A stretch of 16,349 bases of DNA from SIG653 sp045577455 (GCA_045577455.1 JAZNIJ010000095.1:1-16349), one strand, 5' to 3'. Positions 1-6,038 are shown, counted from the stretch's first letter. Program-made: numbers and translations. Notes: a model not told the origin generated them from the letters alone.

Positions 1-1524
1 GCCCGTTTCTCTTGTAAAAGACAGACGGAGCAATCAATTGAAGGACAGTTAAAAATCTGTTATGAATATGCGGCAGCTCATAATTATACGGTAGTCGGCG
101 AATATATAGACCGAGCACAAAGCGGTACTTCCGACAACCGTTCAGACTTTCAGCGAATGATTGCCGACAGTGAAAAACACACATTTGAGGGTGTGCTTGT
201 TTACCAGCTTGACCGTTTTGCCCGTAACAGATACGACAGTGCAATTTATAAGGCGAAGCTGAAAAAGAATGGTGTAAGGGTGTTCTCTGCTAAAGAGAAT
301 ATCACCGAAGATGCTTCAGGTATTCTCGTTGAGGGTTTGCTTGAAAGTATGGCAGAATATTATTCTGTAGAGTTGGCACAGAAAATAAACCGTGGTCTTG
401 CAATCAATGCAGAAAAGTGCCTTTCAAACGGAAGTAATCCCGGACTCGGTTTTAAGGTCAATAAAAAAGACCGCACCTTTTATGTTGATGAAGATGAAGC
501 GGCAATTGTCAGAGAAATCTATGAACGCTATGCCCGTGGGGAGCCAAAAATTGAAATTATCAAAGACCTTAACAGACGGCATATTAAAACCTCAATAGGT
601 AATGAGTTCAGCTTCACAAGTCTGACAAGACTTTTAAGTAACAAACGCTATATCGGCTATTATTTATACAGCGGAAAGGAGACTCCCGGCGGTATGCCGA
701 GAATCATCGAAGATGATTTATACTATCGGGTACAGGAAATTTTGAACAGGAATAAGAGAGCGCAAGCAAAAACAAAAGGCGATGATGCCTATATTTTAAC
801 CACCAAGCTTTTCTGCGGTCATTGTAAAGAAATGATGATTGGTGTTTGCGGTACAGGTAAGTCGGGAGCCGTATATCACTATTATGTCTGCAAGAGTGCA
901 AGGAAGAAGAAATGTGAGAAGAAGTCTATCAGCAAACAACTGATTGAAGACCTTGTTATTAACGAGTGCCTTAAAATGCTTACAGATGAAAAGATGCAAT
1001 ATATAGCTAAAAAGATATCGGAAGAATGCAACAAAAATCCCGACAACCTTTCTATCAAAAATCTCAAAAGTTCAATCAAAGAAATTGATGAAGCCATTGA
1101 AAACATGTGGTTGTCCATTGAAAAAGGCGGAGATGCAGTAGCACTTACAGAGCGAATCAACCGCCGTCAGGCAGAAAAAGAAGAGTTTGAGGAACAGCTT
1201 GCCATTGAGCAAAACAAGAGAGTGATTCTCAGCGAGGCTCAGATTTTAGCCTTTCTTAATTATGTCTGTGAGATGCCCGGTGACAATATGGCAAAACGCA
1301 GAGCAATCATCAATATCTTTGTTCATTCGGTTTATCTTTTTGATGACCACCTGACACTGATTATCAACGCAAGCAATAAGCCTGTCACCATAGATGACAT
1401 CCTGCTTGATGATATTGAAGCAGCCTTCAACAGCGAAAAATCAGCTATGGAGCAATGTTCGAACACCTCGGGCATTGTTCCACCACCTAAGTACAGCTTA
1501 GGTAATACAGCCGAAATCCCTTGA
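1..1524 (+). CDS. Large serine recombinase (TndX/TnpX-like), 5' end outside window
   Basis: Site-specific recombinase that would integrate and excise a mobile element through a 5' phosphoserine intermediate. The frame is open from base 1, giving 507 residues; the true start lies to the left. Reading from base 1, the resolvase domain begins with ARFS, where Ser4 is the likely nucleophile and Arg2 a catalytic arginine. YQLDRFARN at about 68-76 carries two more conserved arginines. A recombinase domain spans about 137-217, followed by a zinc ribbon with cysteines near 272, 275, 297 and 305, and a coiled coil at about 320-410. This is the standard order of the large serine recombinase family, and only about ten N-terminal residues should be missing. 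Its last codons form the left arm of the terminator. Recombinases of this class usually sit at one end of their element, so an element boundary may lie just downstream. I infer the class from domain order. Confidence 0.93.
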   Translation, partial: ARFSCKRQTEQSIEGQLKICYEYAAAHNYTVVGEYIDRAQSGTSDNRSDFQRMIADSEKHTFEGVLVYQLDRFARNRYDSAIYKAKLKKNGVRVFSAKENITEDASGILVEGLLESMAEYYSVELAQKINRGLAINAEKCLSNGSNPGLGFKVNKKDRTFYVDEDEAAIVREIYERYARGEPKIEIIKDLNRRHIKTSIGNEFSFTSLTRLLSNKRYIGYYLYSGKETPGGMPRIIEDDLYYRVQEILNRNKRAQAKTKGDDAYILTTKLFCGHCKEMMIGVCGTGKSGAVYHYYVCKSARKKKCEKKSISKQLIEDLVINECLKMLTDEKMQYIAKKISEECNKNPDNLSIKNLKSSIKEIDEAIENMWLSIEKGGDAVALTERINRRQAEKEEFEEQLAIEQNKRVILSEAQILAFLNYVCEMPGDNMAKRRAIINIFVHSVYLFDDHLTLIINASNKPVTIDDILLDDIEAAFNSEKSAMEQCSNTSGIVPPPKYSLGNTAEIP

Positions 1525-1548
1525 TTTATAGGGGTTTCGGTCTTTTTT
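1511..1548 (+). terminator. Intrinsic terminator of the serine recombinase gene
   Basis: CCGAAATCCC (1511-1520) pairs with GGGGTTTCGG (1531-1540), with one G-U pair, and is followed by TCTTTTTT. The left arm overlaps the recombinase stop codon. A second small dyad, ACCTAAG/CTTAGGT (1485-1503), lies just upstream inside the coding end. Confidence 0.85.
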
Positions 1549-1609
1549 ATACCTCAACGCACTCTGAAAATGAGTGCTTTTTTCATTTTTACGGCAAATC
1601 TCACGCTAT

Positions 1610-1708
1610 AATCGTATACGGAGTACGCCAAATCGTATACGGAGTATGGCAAATTGCAACCTTGTATGAGTAATCGTATACGGAGTATAGGTAATCGTGT
1701 ACGGAGTG
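1610..1708 (+). repeat. Iteron-like repeats, family A (AATCGTATACGGAGTA)
   Basis: Units begin at 1610, 1631, 1672 and 1693 (the last reads AATCGTGTACGGAGTG). Starts are 21, 41 and 21 bp apart, so one degenerate unit probably occupies about 1652-1671. The unit core is the dyad ATAC-GGA-GTAT. The units share TACGGAGTA with the neighbouring 20-bp family, so both probably derive from one ancestral unit. The roughly helical spacing suits cooperative protein binding, as in replication iterons or accessory recombinase sites. The binding protein is unknown. Confidence 0.8.
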
Positions 1709-1720
1709 TAAAAATGAAAT

Positions 1721-1840
1721 AGTTTTACGGAGTATGTAAAAGTTTTACGGAGTATGTAAAAGTTTTACGGAGTATGCTAAAGTTTTACGGAGTATACTAA
1801 AGTTTTACGGAGTATATAAAAGTTTTACGGGGTATAAAAT
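1721..1840 (+). repeat. Six tandem 20-bp repeats, family B (AGTTTTACGGAGTATGTAAA)
   Basis: Six units start exactly every 20 bp, at 1721, 1741, 1761, 1781, 1801 and 1821. AGTTTTACGG-AGTAT is almost fixed (unit 6 has GGGGT for GGAGT); the last five bases vary (GTAAA, GTAAA, GCTAA, ACTAA, ATAAA, AAAAT). In the first two units TTTTAC and GTAAAA form an inverted repeat around GGAGTAT, and GTAAAAGTTTTAC spans the unit junction as a palindrome. No spacers occur, so this is not CRISPR. No replication gene follows in the window, so an iteron or origin role is inference. The whole gene-free stretch 1525-1931 holds only these repeats and two terminators. Confidence 0.9.
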
Positions 1841-1866
1841 TACTGTCCCTGATACTCGTAACAGTG

Positions 1867-1906
1867 TAAAAATATCCCGTGGAAGTGATGTTCACCTCCA
1901 CGGGAT
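1867..1906 (-). terminator. Intrinsic terminator of the leftward Ig-like/LysR strand
   Basis: ATCCCGTGGA (1874-1883) pairs with TCCACGGGAT (1897-1906), extended inward by GTGA/TCAC with a TGT loop. Read leftward the hairpin is followed by ATTTTTAC; read rightward there is no T-run. It therefore ends transcripts arriving from the right. Confidence 0.8.
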
Positions 1907-1931
1907 GCATGTTTAATAAAGCCTATAGAAT

Positions 1932-2279
1932 TTAATACCAAATCCAACCAAAGAGGAAGATTATGATAAGCCATTGCCACCAAGCATAAGATACTGTCAC
2001 TTTGCAGGTATCTTCAACAATGTTTCCATATTCGTCTGTGACTGTTACTGTGATTTCAGCCTCACCTGTGCCTGTTGCAGTAACATTACCATCTTTGTCA
2101 ACTGTTGCTACAGATTCATTTGATGATGAATATTCCACAGTATAATCAACATCACCAACAAACTTCACATCAGGTTCTATTTTAGTAGTTCCCTTATAAC
2201 TTACAGAGATATCAGAAACTGTAACGCTCTCTACAACCGGTCGTTTTCCTGCATTTACTGTTACGTCAGTTTTTCTCAA
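1932..2279 (-). CDS. Bacterial Ig-like (BIG2) domain protein with C-terminal membrane anchor, probably 5'-truncated
   Basis: The 115-residue product has one BIG2-type immunoglobulin-like domain at about 16-95, with the typical SSSNESVATVDKDGNVTATG run and a closing CKVTVSY strand. It ends in a hydrophobic, Trp-rich tail (about 98-115) that would anchor it in the membrane. There is no ATG: the only start-like codon is TTG at 2279, without a convincing ribosome site, and the frame is open further up only to a stop at 2295. There is no signal peptide. I therefore read it as the 3' remnant of a larger surface or membrane protein whose front was lost near the end of the LysR gene. A short functional protein is possible but less likely. 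The Ig-like domain is clear; that the gene is expressed is not. Confidence 0.6.
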   Translation of the reverse strand: MRKTDVTVNAGKRPVVESVTVSDISVSYKGTTKIEPDVKFVGDVDYTVEYSSSNESVATVDKDGNVTATGTGEAEITVTVTDEYGNIVEDTCKVTVSYAWWQWLIIIFLFGWIWY

Positions 2280-2325
2280 AGCATAATGCCTGTTTTAATA
2301 ATTCATCTCCGCAATTTTATAATTA

Positions 2326-3177
2326 CTATCCCCGGCTTCCAAGACATTGCTGTGAATATTTTTTGGCATTCGTATTTCGGGTATATACAACGTGAAAGGC
2401 ATGTGGTTCTGTTAAGCCATCTACGATAAATGTACCGATATCGTCATTACTGACAACAGACTCATATAAAAAACTAATACCGATACCGCCTGATACCAAT
2501 GCTTTAATAGATACGAAACTGCTAATGGAAACTTGTCTGTTAAAATCATTCAGCTCATAACCTGAAGAAATCAGTCTTTCCTCAAAAATGCGTCGAGTGC
2601 CCGAACCCTCTTCTCTGACGATAATGGTTTCTTTTAATAAGTCTTCAATTGTCAGGTGCCTTCCGCACAATGGACTATTTTTCGCACATATTCCTATAAA
2701 TGGTTCCATACGGAATAAATAAGAATCATATTTAGTCTTGCTGAATGTTCCTTCTATAACCGCAAAGTCCAACAGATTTTCATCTAACATTTGCAACAAG
2801 TGCTTTGTGTTATCAACAACGAGAGATAACTCATGGCTTGGAGAACTTAAATAATCCTTAATGGCATCGATCAACACATAATCTCCGATCGTTTTCGTTG
2901 CTCCTATACGCAGTTTAAAGCGTTCTTTATCAGCAATAGCCAGTTGCAGTTCTTCAAACTGATATTGCATAGAAATGGCGTATCGTTCTAAAAGCAAGCA
3001 CTTTTCAGTTTTGTGTAAAGTATGACCGTCATATAAGAACAGCTTTGTACCCAAAGATTGCTCCAATGATTGGATCTGTTTTGTTACTGCCGGCTGTGAA
3101 AGATGAAGGCGTTCTGCAGCCAATCGATAGTTCATTGTTTGGCAGAGTGCAAGAAAGGTTTGAAGTTTCGAATCCAT
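2326..3177 (-). CDS. LysR-family transcriptional regulator, partner of the divergent YeiH transporter
   Basis: A 283-residue LysR-type regulator. A winged helix-turn-helix at about 3-60 (FLALCQTMNYRLAAERLHLS, then QPAVTKQIQSLE) is followed by a periplasmic-binding-like effector domain at about 88-280. The start is supported by GGAGG seven bases before ATG (TCGGAGGAAATAATATG). The gene is divergent from the yeiH-like transporter with a 115-bp intergenic region containing a dyad. LysR regulators of the YeiE type commonly sit beside YeiH exporters, so control of the transporter is a well-based inference. The C-terminus (QQCLGSRG) is about ten residues shorter than usual and lies 46 bp from the truncated Ig-like frame, so its tail may have been altered by the same rearrangement. 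The effector is not identifiable. Confidence 0.9.
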   Translation of the reverse strand: MDSKLQTFLALCQTMNYRLAAERLHLSQPAVTKQIQSLEQSLGTKLFLYDGHTLHKTEKCLLLERYAISMQYQFEELQLAIADKERFKLRIGATKTIGDYVLIDAIKDYLSSPSHELSLVVDNTKHLLQMLDENLLDFAVIEGTFSKTKYDSYLFRMEPFIGICAKNSPLCGRHLTIEDLLKETIIVREEGSGTRRIFEERLISSGYELNDFNRQVSISSFVSIKALVSGGIGISFLYESVVSNDDIGTFIVDGLTEPHAFHVVYTRNTNAKKYSQQCLGSRG

Positions 3178-3199
3178 ATTATTTCCTCCGATAACTATT

Positions 3200-3217
3200 T
3201 GGAATCAGGCTATTCCA
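3200..3217. promoter_or_regulatory. Candidate LysR operator between the regulator and the yeiH-like gene
   Basis: TGGAAT (3200-3205) and ATTCCA (3212-3217) form a perfect 6-bp inverted repeat with a 6-bp spacer. It is nested inside a wider pair, GATAA (3190-3194) and TTATC (3228-3232). It lies in the divergent regulator/target space where LysR proteins normally bind. Function is inferred from position. Confidence 0.45.
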
Positions 3218-3226
3218 TATAATAAC

Positions 3227-3255
3227 TTTATCTTATCATACATTCGTGGTAAAAT
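3227..3255 (+). promoter_or_regulatory. Candidate promoter of the yeiH-like gene
   Basis: TTTATC (3227-3232), 17 bp, then TAAAAT (3250-3255), about 38 bp before the ATG. The -35 is weak and overlaps the outer arm of the LysR dyad, as expected for a LysR-activated promoter. Confidence 0.35.
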
Positions 3256-3292
3256 AAAGAGGAAATACAAAAATAGTTCGAGGAGAAGAAAA

Positions 3293-4318
3293 ATGGAAAC
3301 GACATCAAAAAAACGAGGTATGTTTATACTTGGCATTGCTATCTGTTTTGCGGTTGCAGGCTTGTCGATTATGTTGGAGAAACTCATTCCCGGTGAGATT
3401 TTAGGAGCATCCATCATAGCTCTGTTTATGGGCACAATCATTAACAGCTTTTTTCATCCAAAGTGGATACAGCCTGCACTGAAATTCACATCAAAAAAAA
3501 TATTGAAAGTTGCAATCGTTCTTTTAGGTGCATCTTTATCTATCAATACAATTATGTCAGTTGGCAAGATGACATTTTTTGTGATGATTTTTACTTTTGC
3601 AATGTGTTTTGGTGGCGGTTACTTTATACGCAAAATCTTTGGATTGAATTGGAAACTTTCAAATCTCATTTCTGCCGGAACAGGTATTTGCGGCGGATCT
3701 GCTGTGGCAGCTATTGCACCGGTAATAGATGCAGATGATAAAGATGTTGCATTTGCCATGTCTTCCACCTTTTTATTTGATATGGTGATGGTTGCTCTTT
3801 ATCCTATCATGGGTAAAGCATTGAAAATGACAGATATCGCCTATGGAATTTGGGCAGGAACATCAGTTAATGATACTGCCAGTGTTGTAGCTTCCGGATA
3901 TGCGTTTTCCGAAATGGCGGGAGATTTTGCAACAATGGTAAAACTTACCCGAACAATTGCCATTATTCCTACCGTCCTGGTTTTTGCCTTTATCAGTACT
4001 CGCATTAAACAAAAGGAAATGAAAATAGCAAACAATGGTAAAAACGTGAATCTTGTGAAAATCATCCCTTGGTTTATTGGTGGTTTTCTGTTGTTGGCTA
4101 TTCTGAACAGTATCGGATTAATTCCCGCTACATTATCAAGCGTTATTAAAGGAATAAGCAAATTTTTAATGGTAACCGCTTTAGCCGCTATCGGTTTGAG
4201 TACAAGTATAACCGATTTCAAAAAAGCAGGACTCAGGCCCATGTTTTACGGAATCACAATTGATACTCTTGTTACCTTGACAGCACTGGTTGTTATCTGG
4301 TGTATGGGCTTGATGTAA
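3293..4318 (+). CDS. yeiH: YeiH/UPF0324-family putative sulfate/sulfite exporter
   Basis: A 341-residue polytopic inner-membrane protein with about ten hydrophobic segments starting at residue 10. Family hallmarks are GTGICGGSAVAAIAP (about 129-143) and WAGTSVNDTASVVA (about 187-200), both diagnostic of PF03601/YeiH. Length matches the family (330-350). The start has GAGGAG eight bases upstream (CGAGGAGAAGAAAAATG). Family members are annotated as putative sulfate or sulfite exporters; the substrate here is not proven by sequence. The divergent LysR gene is the usual regulator arrangement. A strong terminator follows the stop, so it is a single-gene unit. Confidence 0.93.
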   Translation: METTSKKRGMFILGIAICFAVAGLSIMLEKLIPGEILGASIIALFMGTIINSFFHPKWIQPALKFTSKKILKVAIVLLGASLSINTIMSVGKMTFFVMIFTFAMCFGGGYFIRKIFGLNWKLSNLISAGTGICGGSAVAAIAPVIDADDKDVAFAMSSTFLFDMVMVALYPIMGKALKMTDIAYGIWAGTSVNDTASVVASGYAFSEMAGDFATMVKLTRTIAIIPTVLVFAFISTRIKQKEMKIANNGKNVNLVKIIPWFIGGFLLLAILNSIGLIPATLSSVIKGISKFLMVTALAAIGLSTSITDFKKAGLRPMFYGITIDTLVTLTALVVIWCMGLM

Positions 4319-4371
4319 TCCTGAAAAGATAAAAATAAGAATATCATAATCGAAGAAAACAGAATCTTCAG

Positions 4372-4409
4372 AAGCAACAGTTTAAAAATGAAAACTGTTG
4401 CTTTTTTCT
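4372..4409 (+). terminator. Intrinsic terminator of the yeiH-like gene
   Basis: AAGCAACAGTTT (4372-4383) pairs perfectly with AAACTGTTGCTT (4392-4403) and is followed by a T-rich run. There is no T-run in the opposite direction, so it serves the rightward gene only. Confidence 0.9.
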
Positions 4410-4420
4410 TTGTTCTAATT

Positions 4421-4843
4421 TCATGAAATCTTTATAACCCTCTTTCCTAGTTTCACCGCTAATCGTTCAAACTCCCACGCCCCTGCTGACGGATGTGTTA
4501 CATAAGTTACGACCGTGTCAGCCTGTTTCAGCATCCATTTATTACGCCATGAAATTGAAAAACGTTTCGGAACTGTTTCAATCCCCTCTGGATAAATGGT
4601 GTTAGTGTAAACATCATACTCACTCTTTTTGTCAGGTAAGTAGGCTAAAACTACACTGTAATTAATGTCATAAATTTCTGACAGTTCCTCAAGCTGGTGA
4701 CGCACCATAATATCAAAATTACCATTGTTACCAACATAAAAATCTGTTGCATTTTTATTTTCAATCAAATCTATCAGAGTCGTCCGTAAGGTCGGCTCTA
4801 TTTCTTTTGGAGCATCCCTGTGACCGAAGAAAGTAACCGTCAT
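4421..4843 (-). CDS. SLOG-domain (YpsA/DUF1273-like) nucleotide-binding protein
   Basis: A 140-residue Rossmann-like SLOG protein. It opens with the TVTFFGHRD strand and loop (2-10), has FYVGNNGNFD (about 35-44) as the second nucleotide-contact loop, and ends with KWMLKQADTVVTYV plus HPSAGAWEF, typical of this family. SLOG proteins are proposed to bind or process nucleotide-like ligands and are common on clostridial mobile elements; the ligand here is unknown. GAGGTG lies six bases before the ATG. The gene is divergent from an XRE repressor, sits behind a consensus promoter flanked by palindromic operators, and has a terminator in its leader, so its expression is probably under tight control. 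Confidence 0.85.
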   Translation of the reverse strand: MTVTFFGHRDAPKEIEPTLRTTLIDLIENKNATDFYVGNNGNFDIMVRHQLEELSEIYDINYSVVLAYLPDKKSEYDVYTNTIYPEGIETVPKRFSISWRNKWMLKQADTVVTYVTHPSAGAWEFERLAVKLGKRVIKIS

Positions 4844-4856
4844 AAAATCACCTCAT

Positions 4857-4887
4857 AAAAAAAGCTCACCGGGGTTAACCGATGAGC
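4857..4887 (-). terminator. Leader terminator between the SLOG promoter and the SLOG start
   Basis: Read leftward, GCTCATCGG pairs with CCGGTGAGC (one G-U pair) around TTAACC, followed by seven T. The ribosome site of the SLOG gene begins directly after the T-run. Transcripts from the upstream promoter therefore have to pass this hairpin, so it is either an attenuator or the end of a separate short RNA. Confidence 0.75.
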
Positions 4888-4993
4888 CCTCTCCTGACTT
4901 CGCTATCTCTGTTAGTTAATTGTATGAATCATACGGGGATATTTGTGTGTATAGCGATCAAGAAAGATACCGCTTAATTACCCATAATCGGGT
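4857..4993 (-). ncRNA. Candidate structured leader or small RNA upstream of the SLOG gene
   Basis: The predicted transcript runs from the promoter (+1 near 4993) to the leader terminator, about 135 nt. It can form a long-range stem (bases 4951-4956 with 4901-4906, CGCTAT/ATAGCG on the RNA) enclosing a small perfect hairpin, GTATG-ATT-CATAC (4922-4934). A second near match (GGTATC, from 4967-4972) could compete for the same partner. No known riboswitch is recognised. It rests on promoter, terminator and pairing only. Confidence 0.35.
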
Positions 4994-4998
4994 AATTA
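4975..4998. promoter_or_regulatory. Operator 1 (ACCC-N6-GGGT palindrome), over the SLOG transcription start
   Basis: Perfect 9-bp arms, TAATTACCC (4975-4983) and GGGTAATTA (4990-4998), separated by ATAATC. It lies immediately downstream of the -10 of the leftward promoter and covers the expected +1, a repressor position. Confidence 0.7.
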
Positions 4999-4999
4999 C

Positions 5000-5029
5000 A
5001 TTTTAGCACAGACATATTATCAAAGTCAA
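5000..5029 (-). promoter_or_regulatory. Sigma-A-type promoter of the SLOG unit
   Basis: On the minus strand TTGACT (5024-5029) and TAAAAT (5000-5005) are separated by 18 bp. The -35 touches operator 2 and the +1 falls in operator 1, so the promoter is sandwiched between repressor sites. Confidence 0.75.
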
Positions 5030-5044
5030 CCCGTATTCGGGTAA
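5028..5044. promoter_or_regulatory. Operator 2 (ACCC-N6-GGGT palindrome), at the SLOG -35
   Basis: ACCCG (5029-5033) and CGGGT (5038-5042) around TATT, flanked by A and AA. Its centre is 49 bp from operator 1. Confidence 0.65.
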
Positions 5045-5076
5045 TTTTATATCATTTTGCAGTTATCATATTATTA

Positions 5077-5090
5077 ACCCATAAATGGGT
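5077..5090. promoter_or_regulatory. Operator 3 (ACCC-N6-GGGT palindrome), upstream of the XRE gene
   Basis: ACCCAT (5077-5082) and ATGGGT (5085-5090) around AA. Its centre is 48 bp from operator 2 and it lies 25 bp before the XRE start codon, fitting autoregulation. Confidence 0.65.
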
Positions 5091-5114
5091 AATGATAATG
5101 ATGAGGTGCAAATC

Positions 5115-5369
5115 ATGGAATACTCTGAACTTTATGTAAATCGCATTAAATCCCTGTGTAAGCAGAGAGGCATTGCTATCAATAAACTTGCAACAATGAG
5201 CGGTGTAAATCAGTCTACCCTCGATAACATCGTCAGAGGTATCACAAAAGATCCGAGAGCAAAAACACTTCACAAAGTTGCAATCGCATTCAATATGACA
5301 TTAGCAGAATTTCTTGACTTTGATGAGCTGAACGATTACTCATTTGAAGATGCTGATGACGAAGAATAA
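5115..5369 (+). CDS. XRE-family helix-turn-helix repressor
   Basis: An 84-residue DNA-binding protein consisting almost only of an XRE/HTH_3 domain: RIKSLCKQRGIAINKLATMS (about 10-29), the recognition segment VNQSTLDNIVRG, then TLHKVAIAFNMTLAEFL (about 51-67), and an acidic tail ending DADDEE. The ATG at 5115 is chosen because GAGGTG lies eight bases upstream; an in-frame ATG at 5085 lies inside operator 3 and has no ribosome site. Three similar palindromes between this gene and the divergent SLOG gene are its probable operators, so it likely represses both itself and SLOG. It is followed by a terminator and is a single-gene unit. Small XRE regulators of this type are common on phages and integrative elements. 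Confidence 0.88.
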   Translation: MEYSELYVNRIKSLCKQRGIAINKLATMSGVNQSTLDNIVRGITKDPRAKTLHKVAIAFNMTLAEFLDFDELNDYSFEDADDEE

Positions 5370-5376
5370 TTAAGAA

Positions 5377-5419
5377 AGCCTATGAAGTTGGGAGTCTGAC
5401 TTCATAGGCTGATTTTTAT
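5377..5419 (+). terminator. Intrinsic terminator of the XRE gene, perhaps bidirectional
   Basis: AGCCTATGAAGT (5377-5388) pairs perfectly with ACTTCATAGGCT (5399-5410) and is followed by GATTTTTAT. Leftward it is followed by TTTCTTAATT, a weaker T-run that could serve the DUF6809 gene. The core CCTATGAAG/CTTCATAGG recurs in the terminator at 7010. Confidence 0.85.
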
Positions 5420-5703
5420 ATATCTTTAAAATTTGTCGATTTGTTGGTGTAAGTTTCCACGATAATTTTTACACCTAATTTCACGCCCTCCACAAATGCT
5501 TCCTTTTCTGAAATGCCGTACATTTCATGGGTGCATTCCTTGTATTTTTCAAATAGGCTTTTCTGCTCCTTTGTAAGTGTAGCAGATAACTTCTCCTCAT
5601 TTCTTGCAGCAAGATTTAAAAACTTTGAATACTCACTCCCTTTTTTGATAGCCTTGTCCGCCGGAACAATGTTCCCATAATACAAGTCTTCCAATGTTGT
5701 CAT
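5416..5703 (-). CDS. DUF6809-family protein
   Basis: A 95-residue soluble, mostly helical protein beginning MTTLEDLYYGNIVPADKAIK, with RNEEKLSATLTKEQKSLFEK in the middle and a closing EAFVEGVKLGVKIIVE helix. This layout matches the Firmicutes family DUF6809, of unknown function and frequent in clostridial mobile elements and prophages. A very strong ribosome site (GAAAGGAGG) precedes the ATG by seven bases. It has its own promoter (5730-5758) and is divergent from the small-gene unit. The ribosome site lies in one arm of a perfect 10-bp inverted repeat that reaches back into the promoter, suggesting translational shielding of read-through RNA. Its function is not known. Confidence 0.8.
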   Translation of the reverse strand: MTTLEDLYYGNIVPADKAIKKGSEYSKFLNLAARNEEKLSATLTKEQKSLFEKYKECTHEMYGISEKEAFVEGVKLGVKIIVETYTNKSTNFKDI

Positions 5704-5710
5704 AAAAAAC

Positions 5711-5748
5711 CTCCTTTCAGCATGTCCTATATATCACTCTGAAAGGAG
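5711..5748. repeat. Inverted repeat pairing the DUF6809 ribosome site with its promoter spacer
   Basis: CTCCTTTCAG (5711-5720) and CTGAAAGGAG (5739-5748) are perfect 10-bp arms with an 18-bp loop. The left arm contains the complement of the ribosome site; the right arm lies between the -35 and -10, upstream of the predicted +1. Confidence 0.75.
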
Positions 5749-5758
5749 AAAAAGTCAA
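5730..5758 (-). promoter_or_regulatory. Promoter of the DUF6809 gene
   Basis: On the minus strand TTGACT (5753-5758), 17 bp, GATATA (5730-5735). The predicted start near 5723 leaves a leader of about 20 nt. Confidence 0.65.
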
Positions 5759-5820
5759 GTTATATTTTGAGCATTTCTGCAAAAAAATTATGAAAAATCG
5801 GAATATGAGACTAAATAGAC

Positions 5821-5850
5821 TTGAATGAGACTATTTATATGTGGTATTAT
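5821..5850 (+). promoter_or_regulatory. Tandem promoter module 1
   Basis: TTGAAT (5821-5826), 18 bp, TGG-TATTAT with an extended -10 (5845-5850), followed by GTATAATGAAAA. Confidence 0.55.
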
Positions 5851-5890
5851 GTATAATGAAAAAAACATAAAAACAATAAAGTAAAATCAA

Positions 5891-5920
5891 TTGTAATAAA
5901 GTACGTCTCTGTGGTATCAT
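5891..5920 (+). promoter_or_regulatory. Tandem promoter module 2
   Basis: TTGTAA (5891-5896), 18 bp, TGG-TATCAT (5915-5920), followed by TATAATAGAAAA. It lies exactly 70 bp after module 1. Confidence 0.55.
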
Positions 5921-5960
5921 TATAATAGAAAAAGATTATAAAAGTGTGTACTAAAGTGTG

Positions 5961-5990
5961 TTGAAGTGTACTGTCAATCTATGCTACACT
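5961..5990 (+). promoter_or_regulatory. Tandem promoter module 3
   Basis: TTGAAG (5961-5966), 18 bp, TGC-TACACT (5985-5990), followed by ATGCAATAGAAAA. It lies exactly 70 bp after module 2 and has three AAGTGT heptamer repeats around its -35. Confidence 0.55.
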
Positions 5991-6038
5991 ATGCAATAGA
6001 AAAAAATAAAAAATGAGACCAAATGAGACTATCATTTA

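Noticed and set aside
1456..1486. GTTCGAA followed by CCACCA, resembling a tRNA 3' end
   Set aside because: There is no T-stem, acceptor stem or cloverleaf, and the bases are in-frame codons of the recombinase.
1721..1840. Regular 20-bp repeats as a CRISPR array
   Set aside because: Units are directly abutting with no unique spacers, and no cas genes are present.
3841..4242. Long leftward open frame inside the yeiH-like gene
   Set aside because: It is the antisense shadow of a well-conserved membrane protein, with no ribosome site and no recognisable family.
5085..5114. Upstream ATG as the start of the XRE gene
   Set aside because: It lies inside operator 3 and lacks a ribosome site, whereas the ATG at 5115 has GAGGTG at good distance.
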